Assembly (NCBI GenBank): GCA_900764955.1
Contig: CAAFPY010000002.1
Location: forward strand, 1-35,926
Direction: 5' to 3'
DNA: 35,926 nt
From: an uncultured Collinsella sp.
GTDB lineage: Bacteria > Actinomycetota > Coriobacteriia > Coriobacteriales > Coriobacteriaceae
The position numbers were made by a program, and so were the translations under genes. Under the pieces are notes generated by a model. It made no database searches. It was not told the DNA's origin and worked only from the letters and a program-made list of their open reading frames with translations. Positions 17,920 through 26,770 of this stretch are shown one piece after another. How positions within the stretch are numbered: the first letter of the stretch is position 1; every line of letters starts with the position of its first letter.

Positions 17920-17922
17920 TCA
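17920..17922 (-). other. In-frame TGA where a tryptophan is expected
   Basis: The frame reads GYIFDG-stop-YLSNGGSDATST, then continues open to 9622. Every other unit of this repeat type has FxGW or FDGW at this place, so TGG to TGA is the simplest explanation. The organism can insert selenocysteine, but no cysteine occupies this site in sister repeats. Confidence 0.85.
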
Positions 17923-20900
17923 GCCGTCAAAGATATAGCCTTCGGATGGGGTGGCTTCCGCGGTCACGCGCTCGCCTTCGGGAACCTCGAGTACCATGCC
18001 GGCAGTCTCACCGCGCTTCAGCGTAACGGTACCGCCCTCGAGCGGGTCGGCCTCGGCACGCACAGTATGCGCATCCCTGCCGTCCATTACGGCCTCGATC
18101 CGGGCATTCCCGTTAACGCGGTATTCGCAAACTTCCTGCTTGTTGGCAATCGTGATACCCTGCGCATCGGTCTCTCGCCACTCTACAAACCGGTACGTCT
18201 TCTCCGGATTGTCGGGGCGCACCTTGGGCCGCATCGTAAACGTGAGAATGTCCCCATCCTTCGCGCGAACCTTGCCATCCACGACCGGCACACCATCGCA
18301 CAGAACCTCGGCGCTGTCGAAGGGATCGGTATTCACCAGGATGGTCTTATCCGCCTTACGGAAGCGTGCAACCAGATGGCGGTCGACCTCGGCCTTAAAG
18401 ATATACGTACGCTCGGGCGAAACCTCGATGCCGTCCTCAAACCATCCCACAAAGGCATAGTCAGGACCCTCGCTCGCAGTGACCATAGCCTGATCGCCAC
18501 GCGTAATGCTCTGCTTTACGGGGCTTGCGGTACAGCCTGTCGAAAAATCGGCCTGAATGCCATCGGCTTCGGCAACCGCCGTAATCTCGACTTTTTTCTC
18601 GAAAACGGCCGTCATTTTTACGACCTCGGGCGTCAGGTCCGTGATCGTCATCGTCTTGAGAGGAGATGTCGAGACCTCGACGCCGTTCTCTTTCCAACAT
18701 ACGAAGCGATAGCCGGGATTTGCGACAGCCTCGAGCGTGGCGACCGTCCCCTCATAGTGGATACCGCCTCCGGTAACGACGCCGCCCACCTCGGGCTGCG
18801 CGGTGGCAATTATTTCGATCTTATGGTCGCCATGAGGCTTGGGCTTCTTGTGGTCGTCGATGATGTCCTTAATCTCCTTGAGCACCTTGGTGCCCACAGC
18901 GGCAACATCCTCGATGTTGTCGGCCATACCGATCTCAATCACTGCATCGGCCGCGATGGGGTCGACGATCTCGCCCAAGCCATACATGGTAGCGAGAAAG
19001 GCCGCAGCCGTAATCGCGGCGATGAGCGCGGCCTTAAGCGCCGCGAGTGACTCGTCGGGGTCAGTCGCCTCGCGGAAATGCGCGGTGTACTGCACATCCC
19101 CCTCGAGCACAAACGTGTAGGACGGACCATCGTCGCCGGTAAAGACAACGTTGCCGAGGGCATCGGTCGCGTAGTCAAACACATAGCCAGGCATTGGCAC
19201 CGCCACGACCGTTACGCGCGACCCGATACCGTACAGACCGGTAGAGAGGAACTGTCCGAGCGGCTGCCCGTTCTCATCGACCCCGTCCACACTCAGCACA
19301 ACGTTCGCCTGCGGAGCGCAGTAGCGCGGAGTGATCTCGATCCTAGCGTCAGTCTTGTCCTCGGACACAATCGCATCTGCCTTGTCCACCGTATAAGTAA
19401 AGTCGAGCTGATCGCTCGCGGCGTACGCATCATCGCCCTCGCCCAGATACCAGCCCAGGAAGAGAGCGTTATCCGTGGCGGCGGAAAGCTCAACCGTCTC
19501 GCCGGCATTGCGATAGCAGTTTTGCGCGGTAACGCTCAGGTGCGCAAAGTCCTGCGACGAGTCGGTCGCCTGCGCATCGTTGGCATGCACCGCATAGTCC
19601 TTGAGCTTAAAGCGAGCCTCCAGGGACAGGTCCTTATCTGGCGTAAACGTGCAAACCGCTTCCTTGGAGATGTACTTGCCGGACTCGGTGTCATACCAGC
19701 CCTTAAACGTGATGTTGTCATTGAGCATCCCCAAAGCACCGGCATCGAGCGTGACCTCGGCGCCCGCATCGATCGTCGTCGCGCCGGAAACATCGGGCAG
19801 CTCAACGCCGTCCATCAGTTTGTGTTCGCCTTTATCGATCGTTTGGGCATAGGAGATCTGGAACGACGTCGGCTCAGGCTTCTTAAGCTGTAGCGTGCCC
19901 TTGGTCTGGGTTTCAAAATGTGAATAGCCGTCGTCATACACGAGCTTTACGGGTTGTCCGTCCATCGACTCGTCGAAGACGTCACCGTCGCAGGGGGTGG
20001 CCGTAAGGTACTCGCCGAGCTCTTCCTGTATGAGCGCCTCGTAGTCCCAAATCGATACCGAATGCGGGTAATCGAGCTCGACGCTCATGCCCTCGAGCGA
20101 AATGGTGTCCCCCGGCTCATAGGTCATGTTGTTGGGGTCGCATGAGATCTCAACGTTCTCGAGCACCTTGCCCACCGGGACGGGCAGGCAGCCGTTGCAC
20201 CTCTCCCAAACAGCCTTGGGCTCTCCCTTGCTGTACTTTGGAATCATCTTTGCGGGGACCATGACGGTCATGTTGTATTTGGGGAACGTGTCGGTGTTAA
20301 TGAGCACCGCATGGTTGCATCCAAAGAACACGGTCTCGAGATTGGTACTGCCAAACGCCTTTTCCGGCAACTCCTCGATCTTGGAGTTATATGGCAGCGT
20401 CAGCCCGCCGCTCAAGTCGGTGCCGTAGAAGCAGGTGTGGCCAAGCGTTTCGACCGTTGTGTTGCTCTCGAGCCCTGTGGTAGCAAGGTTCGAGCAGAAC
20501 CTGAACGCGCAAACGCCAATCGATGTAATGGAGGCATTCTTGTCCAGGCCGGTATCGGTCAGAGCCTTGCAGCCTTCGTAGGCTCTGTCGGGAATCGATG
20601 TGAGGCCGACAACCTTGTCGAGCCCCGTGGACACCAGCCCACTGCCGGCAAACGCGGCATAGCCCATCGAGCCAATGGTAGTTGTCTCGCTGATGTTCAG
20701 GCTCGCAAGCGACTCGCAGCCATAGAACGCCTCTTTTCCGATGGTGCCGATGGTCATACCGGAAAGGCTGATATTGGTGAGATTCGGGCAGTTATAGAAG
20801 GCGTGCAATCCGATTTTGGAAATGGAACTGTTCTCAAAGCGCACCGAGCGCAGATTGGAAGAGTCGGCGCAGAGCTGTGCGTCGACTTCATCAACCCCGT

Positions 20901-21249
20901 AATCGACAATCAAATTCGTTACCATTCGACCATCGACAGAGTTCTCGCGCGGGTTGTTTTCATCGATTTCTACCGTAAGATTTCCGTTTGCGTCGCACGG
21001 ATACAGATAGTAGTTGGGCATGAGCTTGGCATACTCGTAGGCCGCCTGCTGCAGGTTGCCCTTGCTGTACGCGACAAGGCGCGTGTAGCCATCGTCATAC
21101 ACCAGCTGTATGGGTTCTCCGTCCATCGAGCCATCGAAGACGTCGCCGTCGCAGGGAGTCGCCGTAAGGTACTCGCCGAGTTCTTCCTTTATGAGGGCTT
21201 CGTAGTCGCTATCCATCGTCGAATGAGGATATTGAAACGTGGCACTCAT
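17920..21249 (-). CDS. Middle part of the giant surface protein: LRR unit 2, Ig-like domain, InlB-type repeats
   Basis: The fragment has 1,109 residues. It opens with the tail of an Ig-like (Big_4-type) domain, then a second BspA-type leucine-rich block (about residues 95-330, with LRSVRFENSSISKIGLHAF), then another Big_4-type domain (YEPGDTISLEGMSVELDY). InlB-type repeats begin at about 465. A hydrophobic Ala-rich segment (about 733-765, AALKAALIAAITAAAFLATM) and a charged linker interrupt them. The ATG at 21249 overlaps the previous stop as ATGA, which could allow coupled re-initiation, but the fragment has no signal peptide and starts in the middle of a domain. It is therefore more likely a frameshifted continuation. 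Confidence 0.8.
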   Translation of the reverse strand: MSATFQYPHSTMDSDYEALIKEELGEYLTATPCDGDVFDGSMDGEPIQLVYDDGYTRLVAYSKGNLQQAAYEYAKLMPNYYLYPCDANGNLTVEIDENNPRENSVDGRMVTNLIVDYGVDEVDAQLCADSSNLRSVRFENSSISKIGLHAFYNCPNLTNISLSGMTIGTIGKEAFYGCESLASLNISETTTIGSMGYAAFAGSGLVSTGLDKVVGLTSIPDRAYEGCKALTDTGLDKNASITSIGVCAFRFCSNLATTGLESNTTVETLGHTCFYGTDLSGGLTLPYNSKIEELPEKAFGSTNLETVFFGCNHAVLINTDTFPKYNMTVMVPAKMIPKYSKGEPKAVWERCNGCLPVPVGKVLENVEISCDPNNMTYEPGDTISLEGMSVELDYPHSVSIWDYEALIQEELGEYLTATPCDGDVFDESMDGQPVKLVYDDGYSHFETQTKGTLQLKKPEPTSFQISYAQTIDKGEHKLMDGVELPDVSGATTIDAGAEVTLDAGALGMLNDNITFKGWYDTESGKYISKEAVCTFTPDKDLSLEARFKLKDYAVHANDAQATDSSQDFAHLSVTAQNCYRNAGETVELSAATDNALFLGWYLGEGDDAYAASDQLDFTYTVDKADAIVSEDKTDARIEITPRYCAPQANVVLSVDGVDENGQPLGQFLSTGLYGIGSRVTVVAVPMPGYVFDYATDALGNVVFTGDDGPSYTFVLEGDVQYTAHFREATDPDESLAALKAALIAAITAAAFLATMYGLGEIVDPIAADAVIEIGMADNIEDVAAVGTKVLKEIKDIIDDHKKPKPHGDHKIEIIATAQPEVGGVVTGGGIHYEGTVATLEAVANPGYRFVCWKENGVEVSTSPLKTMTITDLTPEVVKMTAVFEKKVEITAVAEADGIQADFSTGCTASPVKQSITRGDQAMVTASEGPDYAFVGWFEDGIEVSPERTYIFKAEVDRHLVARFRKADKTILVNTDPFDSAEVLCDGVPVVDGKVRAKDGDILTFTMRPKVRPDNPEKTYRFVEWRETDAQGITIANKQEVCEYRVNGNARIEAVMDGRDAHTVRAEADPLEGGTVTLKRGETAGMVLEVPEGERVTAEATPSEGYIFDG

Positions 21250-22200
21250 GCCCTCGAGGGAGATCTTTCCCCCTGCTGATAGGCCATCTTGTCGGGATCG
21301 CGCGAAATCTTTATCTTTTGGAGTACCTTACCCACGGGGACGGGCAGGCTACCATTGCAGCTCTCCCAAACCTCTTTAGGGTGGCCGCTTTCGTATTGCG
21401 AAACCATCTTGGCAGGGATCATGACAGTCATGTATTGCTTGGGAAACGTGGTGGAATTAATGAGCACAACATGGTCGCACCCAAGGTACACGGTTTCGAG
21501 CTTAGAGCCATAGAACGCACGGCTCGGCAGTTCCTCGATTTTGGAATAAAGGGGCAGCGTCAGCCCGCCGCTCATATTGGTCCCGTAGAAGCAGCCTTCG
21601 CGGAGCGTCTTGATCGTCGTATTGCTCTCAAGTCCGGTCGTCGCAAGGCGGGAGCAGTTTTTGAACGCATTAACGCCGATTGACGTGATGGATGTGTTCC
21701 CGCCCAGACCGGTATCGGTCAGAGCGCTGCAGGCATTATAAGCGTTCTCAGGAATCGAACTAAGGCCAACGACCTTGTCGAGCCCCGTAGACCGCAGCCC
21801 GCTCCAGGCAAACGCGGCATCGCCCATCGTGCCGATGGTAGCGGCGTCGTCAATATTTAGGCTCGTAAGCGATCCGCATCCAGCAAAAGCCTCTGTTCCG
21901 ATACTTCCAATGGTCATACCGGAAAAGCTGATATCGGCGAGATTGGAGCACCCAGAAAAGGCGTGTAGTCCAATTGAAGAAATAAAGCTGTTCTCAAAAC
22001 GCACCGAACGCAGATTGGAGGAATACTCACAAATATATCCAGGGACCCCATCCGCTCCGTAATCAACGATCAGATTGGTTACTAATTTACCGTCGACAGA
22101 GCTCCCATACGGGTCGTTTCCATCAATCTCTACCGTAACGCTTCCGCTTGCATCGCACGGATACACATAGCCGTTCGGCATAAGCTTGGCATACTCATAG
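19881..22200 (-). repeat. Tandem duplication of a 1,160-base LRR plus Ig-like unit
   Basis: Copy 1 is about 22200-21041 and copy 2 about 21040-19881. Each starts YEYAKLMPN and ends in the YDDGY Ig-like segment. Offset between matching bases is 1,160. The frameshift lies within copy 1, just where its Ig-like part begins. Confidence 0.75.
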
Positions 22201-22604
22201 ACCGTTGGGTCCTCATACACGAGGGGATTGACCTCGCTGTCATCGGACGAGGACTCTGACGTTGCAGGCGAGCTCTTTGCAGCATCGGAATCAGTCGCAG
22301 CACTTGTGAGGTCCTGCGCCAGGCTCGTCCCGGGGGCGTCGGATGCCGCGTTGGATGAGTCGTCCTGCGTATTACTCGTTTGGTCGGAAGACGTGGATGA
22401 AGCGCTTTCGTCCGAAGGTGATGATTCATCGACCGCGTCGGTATCGGAGCCCGAGTCGGTCTCTTGGGCCTCGCTCTCGACAGCGACCGCCCCGGCGTCA
22501 TCGGCATAAGCCGCGCGGGGCGCAAGCGGTATCGAGGTCACGACCATCGCGATCGAAAGATAGACAACCAAAAACCTATAGAGGGCAGCAGTGATCCTGT
22601 TCAT
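21246..22604 (-). CDS. N-terminal part of the giant surface protein: signal peptide and BspA-type LRR domain
   Basis: The fragment has 452 residues. A signal peptide (FLVVYLSIAMVVTSIPLAP, probable cut after AYA near residue 34) is followed by about 90 residues rich in Ser, Asp and Thr, then LRR_5/BspA-type leucine-rich repeats (about 165-420). The frame ends soon after KMAYQQG, where sister copy 2 continues into its Ig-like domain. As sequenced this would be a secreted LRR protein without anchor. The ATG has GGAAGG five bases upstream, and that site lies within an inverted repeat (22609-22693). Confidence 0.85.
   Translation of the reverse strand: MNRITAALYRFLVVYLSIAMVVTSIPLAPRAAYADDAGAVAVESEAQETDSGSDTDAVDESSPSDESASSTSSDQTSNTQDDSSNAASDAPGTSLAQDLTSAATDSDAAKSSPATSESSSDDSEVNPLVYEDPTVYEYAKLMPNGYVYPCDASGSVTVEIDGNDPYGSSVDGKLVTNLIVDYGADGVPGYICEYSSNLRSVRFENSFISSIGLHAFSGCSNLADISFSGMTIGSIGTEAFAGCGSLTSLNIDDAATIGTMGDAAFAWSGLRSTGLDKVVGLSSIPENAYNACSALTDTGLGGNTSITSIGVNAFKNCSRLATTGLESNTTIKTLREGCFYGTNMSGGLTLPLYSKIEELPSRAFYGSKLETVYLGCDHVVLINSTTFPKQYMTVMIPAKMVSQYESGHPKEVWESCNGSLPVPVGKVLQKIKISRDPDKMAYQQGERSPSRA
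21266..21273 (-). other. One-base frameshift at a G5-A3 run
   Basis: On the minus strand GGGGGAAAG is read as G-E-R-S-P-S-R-A-stop. Shifting by one base gives K-I-S-L-E-G-M, which matches TISLEGM in copy 2. The homopolymer makes slippage, phase variation or a sequencing error all possible. Confidence 0.8.
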
Positions 22605-22608
22605 AGGA

Positions 22609-22693
22609 ACCTTCCCGCAATTCGCAAAGATACAGAGTCCCAGAGTAGGCCATCATTTCACATTACCCTGTATAAGCGACAATGCGGGAAGGT
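22609..22693 (-). promoter_or_regulatory. Inverted repeat covering the ribosome site of the giant surface-protein gene
   Basis: The arms ACCTTCCCGCA (22609-22619 on plus) and TGCGGGAAGGT (22683-22693) are perfect over 11 bases, 63 bases apart. The proximal arm contains the GGAAGG ribosome site of the gene at 22604. In a transcript starting upstream of 22693 the distal arm could pair with it. A possible -10 (TATACA, 22674-22669) lies between the arms, which would argue for a DNA-level role instead. Confidence 0.55.
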
Positions 22694-22730
22694 AGCGCAA
22701 ACGGTTTATCTAAGGGCGCAGAAGGTTGGT

Positions 22731-23873
22731 CTAATCGCTGCTTAAATCGCGCAAAGCGTCAATCGCGGTGTCGACTTCCTCGTCCGTGTTGAAATACCCA
22801 AACGAGAAGCGAACGACACCCTGGCGTTCGGTCCCGAGCGCGCTGTGCATGAGCGGAGCGCAATGGGCACCGGGGCGCGTCGCAATCCCCCACCCTTGCA
22901 TGAGCGCGTCCGAGATCTCGGCCGAGTCGATATCACCCACGTTGAGTGAGACGATCGCCGAGCGCACGGGCTGGTCAAACGCACCGTAGAGCGCAATGCC
23001 GGGGATTTCGCGAGCACCGGCGAGGAAGCGCTCTGCAAGCGAGCGCTCATGCGCCGCAATCGCCTCGACCCCGCCTTGCGCCTCGATAAAGTCGAGACCG
23101 GCAGAAAGTCCCGCGATGCCGTGGCCGTTGAGCGTGCCCGCCTCAAGACGCGTGGGCCACTCAAGTGGCTGCAGTGGGTCAAAGCTGTGCACGCCCGTGC
23201 CGCCCATGGCCCACGGAGACACGTCAATGCCCTCCGCCACGGCCAGGCCGCCGGTGCCTTGGGGTCCCATGAGCCCCTTGTGGCCGGTAAAGCACACAAT
23301 GTCGAGCCCCATGGCATGCATATCGATACGCGCCGTGCCGGCAGACTGAGAGGCATCGACGATCACCAGCGCACCGGCCGCATGGGCCATGGCCGCCACG
23401 CGCGCAATGTCGACCGCGTTGCCGGTCACATTTGAGGCGTGCGTCACCACCACGGCACGCGTACCGGGCGTGACTAGCCGCTCGAGCTCGTCGTAGTCGA
23501 GCGCGCCGTTCGCGTCGCAACCCGCATGCTCAACCGTCACACCCTGCTCTGCCGCCAAGCGATTGAGCGGACGTAGCACGGAGTTGTGCTCGAGCACCGT
23601 CGTGACCACGCGGTCGCCGGGGCGCACCACGCCACAGATGGCGGTGTTGAGCGCCGCCGTAGAGTTGGGCGTAAAGCACACATGATCAGCCCGCGGGCAG
23701 CCCAGCAAGCGCGCGAGCTTGGCACGGCAACCGTGAATCGTACGAGCGGCATCGAGGGCACCCGACGTGGCGCCGCGCCCGGCATTGCCGAGCGAGCACA
23801 TCGCCCGCGTCACGGCATCGATGACCGTCTGCGGCTTGTGCATGGTCGTCGCCGCGTTATCCAGGTAGATCAT
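22731..23873 (-). CDS. Class V aminotransferase, cysteine desulfurase/selenocysteine lyase-like
   Basis: The 380-residue PLP protein has the fold of NifS/SufS/CsdB enzymes, which take sulfur or selenium from cysteine or selenocysteine onto an active-site cysteine. MIYLDNAATT is the typical start, the PLP lysine is in CFTGHKGLMGPQGTGG, and the C-terminal RPGAHCAPLMH holds the reactive cysteine in the SufS/CsdB-type context. The start shares ATGA with the stop of the DUF3343 gene. As the last gene of the selD-yedF cluster it is probably a selenium supplier, by context rather than by any residue seen. Confidence 0.9.
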   Translation of the reverse strand: MIYLDNAATTMHKPQTVIDAVTRAMCSLGNAGRGATSGALDAARTIHGCRAKLARLLGCPRADHVCFTPNSTAALNTAICGVVRPGDRVVTTVLEHNSVLRPLNRLAAEQGVTVEHAGCDANGALDYDELERLVTPGTRAVVVTHASNVTGNAVDIARVAAMAHAAGALVIVDASQSAGTARIDMHAMGLDIVCFTGHKGLMGPQGTGGLAVAEGIDVSPWAMGGTGVHSFDPLQPLEWPTRLEAGTLNGHGIAGLSAGLDFIEAQGGVEAIAAHERSLAERFLAGAREIPGIALYGAFDQPVRSAIVSLNVGDIDSAEISDALMQGWGIATRPGAHCAPLMHSALGTERQGVVRFSFGYFNTDEEVDTAIDALRDLSSD

Positions 23874-24121
23874 CGCACGACCTCCCACATATCAATCACG
23901 GTATAGCCCTCGGTGGGAACGCCCGCCGCGGCGAGTTCGCCGCGCAGCAGCTCCTCATCGGCAGGCAACGCTTTCCACGCCAGACCACAGCCGGCAGCGA
24001 CCTCCCCGGGCACGGGAATCGTTCGCCCGGGAAGGCCGCGCTCGATGCACAGGGACTCGCAGCCCATGGCGGCCGCCGTGGTGGGAAACGTGATGACAAG
24101 CGCCGGGCGCTTCTCCCTCAT
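23870..24121 (-). CDS. DUF3343 protein (selenium-cluster small protein)
   Basis: The 83-residue protein fits DUF3343: a start like ALVITFPTTAAAMGCESL and a core VPGEVAAGCGLAW (family form PxxxxxGCGLA). The family is often found beside yedF, selD and NifS-like genes, and is thought to bind or pass selenium or sulfur through its cysteines; the exact role is unknown. The ATG at 24121 has GGAG upstream; a TTG five codons earlier is possible but less likely. It lies 19 bases after yedF and overlaps the next gene by four. Confidence 0.85.
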   Translation of the reverse strand: MREKRPALVITFPTTAAAMGCESLCIERGLPGRTIPVPGEVAAGCGLAWKALPADEELLRGELAAAGVPTEGYTVIDMWEVVR

Positions 24122-24140
24122 GGCAACTCCAACCAATACG

Positions 24141-24767
24141 CTACGGGCGCACGACGCGCACGGCCTGCTCCATCTTCTCCACGATCACATACATGTTCGT
24201 GACCTCGCCCACGGCAAGCTGGTCCTTAATGCCATAGTGGTCGAGGCAGGTGCCACAGGTGAGGATTTCGACGCCCTGCTCAGCCAGCCCCTTCAGGTCG
24301 TCGAGCACCGGAGAGCCCTCGACGGTGAGCTTGGCACCGCCGTTGTAGAACAGCATGGTCGCGGGCAGCTCCTCCTGCTGCGTCACGGCAAAAATGAAGG
24401 CCTTCATGAGCTTGTGGCCCAGCTCGTCGTCGCCGCGGCCCATGCAGTCGGTGTAGACGGAAATGACGAGCTTGCCCTTGCCGGCGCTGGCGTCGCAAAA
24501 AGCGGCACCGTCCTGCTCGGGGTCCGCAACTGCCGCGGCACCGGCGGTCGCGACAATCACGTGCCACTCGGCGTCCGAGATCTTCTCGACCGAGGCCGTG
24601 CAACCCTTCTCCTGCGCCATCTTGGAGATGTTCTTGACGGCCGTCTCGTTGTCGACCGAGGTCACGACAGCGCCCTCGCCATCGAGCTGCTTGAGGGCCT
24701 TGAGCGTCTTGACGACGGGCAGCGGGCAGGCATCGCCCATGGCATTGACTTCAATCTTGGTAGACAT
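24141..24767 (-). CDS. yedF: Sulfurtransferase-like selenium metabolism protein YedF
   Basis: The 208-residue protein has two parts. Residues 1-75 are a TusA/SirA-like domain with the CPLPVVKTLKAL motif, in which the cysteine carries persulfide or, by inference, perselenide. The rest is DsrE/F-like and ends with CGTCLDHYG near residue 175. This two-domain form goes with selD in many genomes. The ATG at 24767 has AAAGG before it; the open frame further upstream runs back into selD. It is fourth of five in the order activase-selD-yedF-DUF3343-lyase when counted as spaced (62 bases after selD). Confidence 0.93.
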   Translation of the reverse strand: MSTKIEVNAMGDACPLPVVKTLKALKQLDGEGAVVTSVDNETAVKNISKMAQEKGCTASVEKISDAEWHVIVATAGAAAVADPEQDGAAFCDASAGKGKLVISVYTDCMGRGDDELGHKLMKAFIFAVTQQEELPATMLFYNGGAKLTVEGSPVLDDLKGLAEQGVEILTCGTCLDHYGIKDQLAVGEVTNMYVIVEKMEQAVRVVRP

Positions 24768-24828
24768 AGTAAATTCCTTTCGAAAGAACCGTTCTAGAGA
24801 ACGGTAAACAGTTACATAAACGTGCGGG

Positions 24829-25878
24829 CTAGCGAACAACGCGGACGGCAGGACCGCCCGGCTCCGCCTCGCACACGCGCCCAACAACGGCAGCGATGCA
24901 CCCCTCGGCATGCAGACGACGCGCAAGCTCATCCACATCCGCCGCGGGCGCCGCGATGAGCAAGCCACCCGATGTCTGTGGATCGTACAGCGCATCCAAC
25001 ACACCCGGCTCCAGGTCCTCGTCGGCGGTCACACGCGGGCCAAAGAAGTCCTGGTTGCGGTAGGAGCCCGCGGGGATAATGCCCAGACGCGCCATGTCGA
25101 GCACCTGGTCAAAGAGCGGCACCGCCCCCGACACAAGCTCAATCTGCACACTTGAGCCCTCGGCCATCTCGCACGCGTGCCCGATCAGGCCAAAGCCCGT
25201 GATGTCGGTACAGCCGTGAAGCTCGAGGCCCTCGGCCAGACGAATCGGGGCCTCGTTGAGGGTGCGCATCGAGTCAAACACGGCTGTGGCCTCGTCCTGC
25301 TCGATGAGTTCGCCCTTAATGGCCGTGGTGATGATGCCCGAGCCGATCGCCTTGGTCAGCAGCAGAACATCGCCCACGCGTGCGCCGCTGTTGGCGAGCA
25401 TGCGGTCGAGCGCGACAAAGCCGCTCACAGACAAGCCGTACTTGGGCTCGTCGTCGTTGATGGTGTGACCGCCCGCGATGGAGCAGCCCGCCTCGACGCA
25501 CTTGTCGGCACCGCCCGCCAGAATCTGGCCGGCAACCTCAACACCCAGGCAACTGGGTATGCAGAGCAGGTTCATGGCATGGCTCGGCCGCCCGCCCATG
25601 GCGTAGATGTCCGACAGCGAGTTGGCCGCCGCGATCTGGCCAAACAGGAACGGGTCGTCGACCATCGGCGGGAAGAAGTCGATGGACTGCACGAGACCCA
25701 AGTTCTCGCCAACGCGAAAAACGCTCGCATCGTCGGAGGTATCGAACCCCACGAGCAGGTTATCGTTATGCACATTGGGCAAGTCGCCCAGGACCTGGGC
25801 GAGGGCTCCAGGAGCCAACTTAGCGGCTCAACCGCTCGCGGCCGTCATGGACGTGAGCTTAATCTGATCGTCAGGCAT
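24829..25878 (-). CDS. selD: Selenophosphate synthase SelD, itself a selenoprotein (Sec17)
   Basis: SelD makes selenophosphate from selenide and ATP for Sec-tRNA and other selenium uses. Read from ATG 25878 (behind GAGAGGGGG) the frame is MPDDQIKLTSMTAASG-UGA-AAKLAPGALAQVL. The UGA takes the place of the catalytic Cys17 of E. coli SelD, in the motif S-G-(C/U)-x-x-K. A plain ORF search starts at a TTG codon (25818), 60 bases late, and loses the active residue. Downstream motifs include GFDTSDDASVF and ANSLSDIYAMGG. Length is 349 residues, normal for the family. It starts 70 bases after the activase gene. Confidence 0.95.
25804..25830 (-). promoter_or_regulatory. Sec codon UGA and putative bacterial SECIS hairpin in selD
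   Basis: UGA is at 25830-25828. Eleven bases on, GGCTCC and GGAGCC (25816-25804) form a hairpin with GG in the loop, at a distance used by bacterial SECIS elements. A second stem (GCCCAG/CTGGGC) follows. Which stem SelB binds is not decided here. Confidence 0.65.
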
Positions 25879-25948
25879 CGATGCCCCCTCTCATCGGTCA
25901 ATCATTTTCTCTCAGTATACGCATGAATACGAGCCCAAGGCGGATGCA

Positions 25949-26713
25949 TTAATTGAGCGCCTGTGCGCGAATCGCCGCGCCGATCGCTCCGGCAAAGCGA
26001 GCCTGGGGCGAGGTGGTCACCGGCGACCCCAGTAGCTCGCCCAACCGCTCCACCACGAAGGCGTTCTCGCACAGGCCACCGGTCAGGTAGTACGGGGCGC
26101 CCGCGGCCTGCCCGGCCATGGTCGCCACGCGCGAGACCACGCTGTCGATCACGCCACGCGCAATGTTCTCGCGCGGCTCACCGCGACCGATCAGGCTGAT
26201 AACCTCGCTTTCGGCAAACACGGTGCACATGCTGGAAATCTTGGTAGGCTCGCCGGTGCGGGCGAGGTCTGCCATCTGCTGCTGGGTAATGCCCAGGCGG
26301 TCGGCCATGATCTCCAAAAAGCGCCCCGTGCCGGCGGCGCACTTGTCGTTCATGGCAAACTTGGCCACGCGGCCACTTTTAAGCTGAATGACCTTGGTGT
26401 CCTGGCCGCCCACGTCAATCACCGTGCCGTGATCGCCAAACAGGCGCACAGCACCGGTGCCGTGGCAGGTGATCTCGGTCACGACCTTGTGCGCATAGGG
26501 CACGGCGACACGGCCGTAGCCAGTCGCGATCACGCGCACGTCGTCGGCTGTCACGCCATAGCCGGCCGCTGCCAGTGCCTCGCTCAGCCGCTCGGAAGCA
26601 TCGACCGAGGAGAACCCGGTTGGCTGCACGCACGTCCACGCCACCGAACCCTCCCTGTCGACCACAGCAGCCTTAGCCGCCGTAGACCCGATATCGATCC
26701 CGATCCCTATCAT
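25949..26713 (-). CDS. ATP-dependent activase of the HgdC/BcrAD type
   Basis: The 254-residue protein is an ASKHA-fold ATPase with one [4Fe-4S] cluster between two subunits. It drives electrons to a partner at low potential by ATP hydrolysis. GIDIGSTAAKA is the phosphate site, VIDVGGQDTKVI the second, and the two cluster cysteines are those of NDKCAAGTGRFLE (about residue 125) and SSMCTVFAESEV (about 163). Length matches HgdC and double-cubane-protein reductases. The ATG has GGGAGAG upstream. Its partners are the two HgdB-like proteins just upstream. Confidence 0.93.
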   Translation of the reverse strand: MIGIGIDIGSTAAKAAVVDREGSVAWTCVQPTGFSSVDASERLSEALAAAGYGVTADDVRVIATGYGRVAVPYAHKVVTEITCHGTGAVRLFGDHGTVIDVGGQDTKVIQLKSGRVAKFAMNDKCAAGTGRFLEIMADRLGITQQQMADLARTGEPTKISSMCTVFAESEVISLIGRGEPRENIARGVIDSVVSRVATMAGQAAGAPYYLTGGLCENAFVVERLGELLGSPVTTSPQARFAGAIGAAIRAQALN

Positions 26714-26770
26714 GGCTCTCTCCCAATCTAAACATCAAAGGTAGCGGCGCGTTCAGGCGCCTTGGCTCTA

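Larger units (their letters stand above)
9622..22604 (-). pseudogene. Whole giant surface-protein locus, interrupted twice
   Basis: Three consecutive open frames read as parts of one protein of about 4,330 residues. It has, in order, a signal peptide, a Ser/Asp-rich stretch, two LRR/Ig-like units, InlB-type repeats, three composite Ig/MBG modules with Pro-Asp spacers, and an LADTG sorting signal. A one-base frameshift at about 21266-21273 and a TGA in place of a tryptophan codon at 17920-17922 break it. Only the first fragment has an export signal and only the last has the wall anchor, so as sequenced neither can give an anchored adhesin. Sequencing error, recent decay and phase variation remain open. 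Confidence 0.75.

Noticed and set aside
17920..17922. TGA as a selenocysteine codon in the giant protein
   Set aside because: Sister repeats have tryptophan, not cysteine, at this place; a TGG to TGA change is simpler. A SECIS search could reopen it.
21246..21249. ATGA overlap as proof of two separate coupled genes
   Set aside because: The second frame starts inside an Ig-like domain, has no signal peptide, and a one-base shift restores the sequence of the sister copy. Coupled re-initiation cannot be fully excluded.
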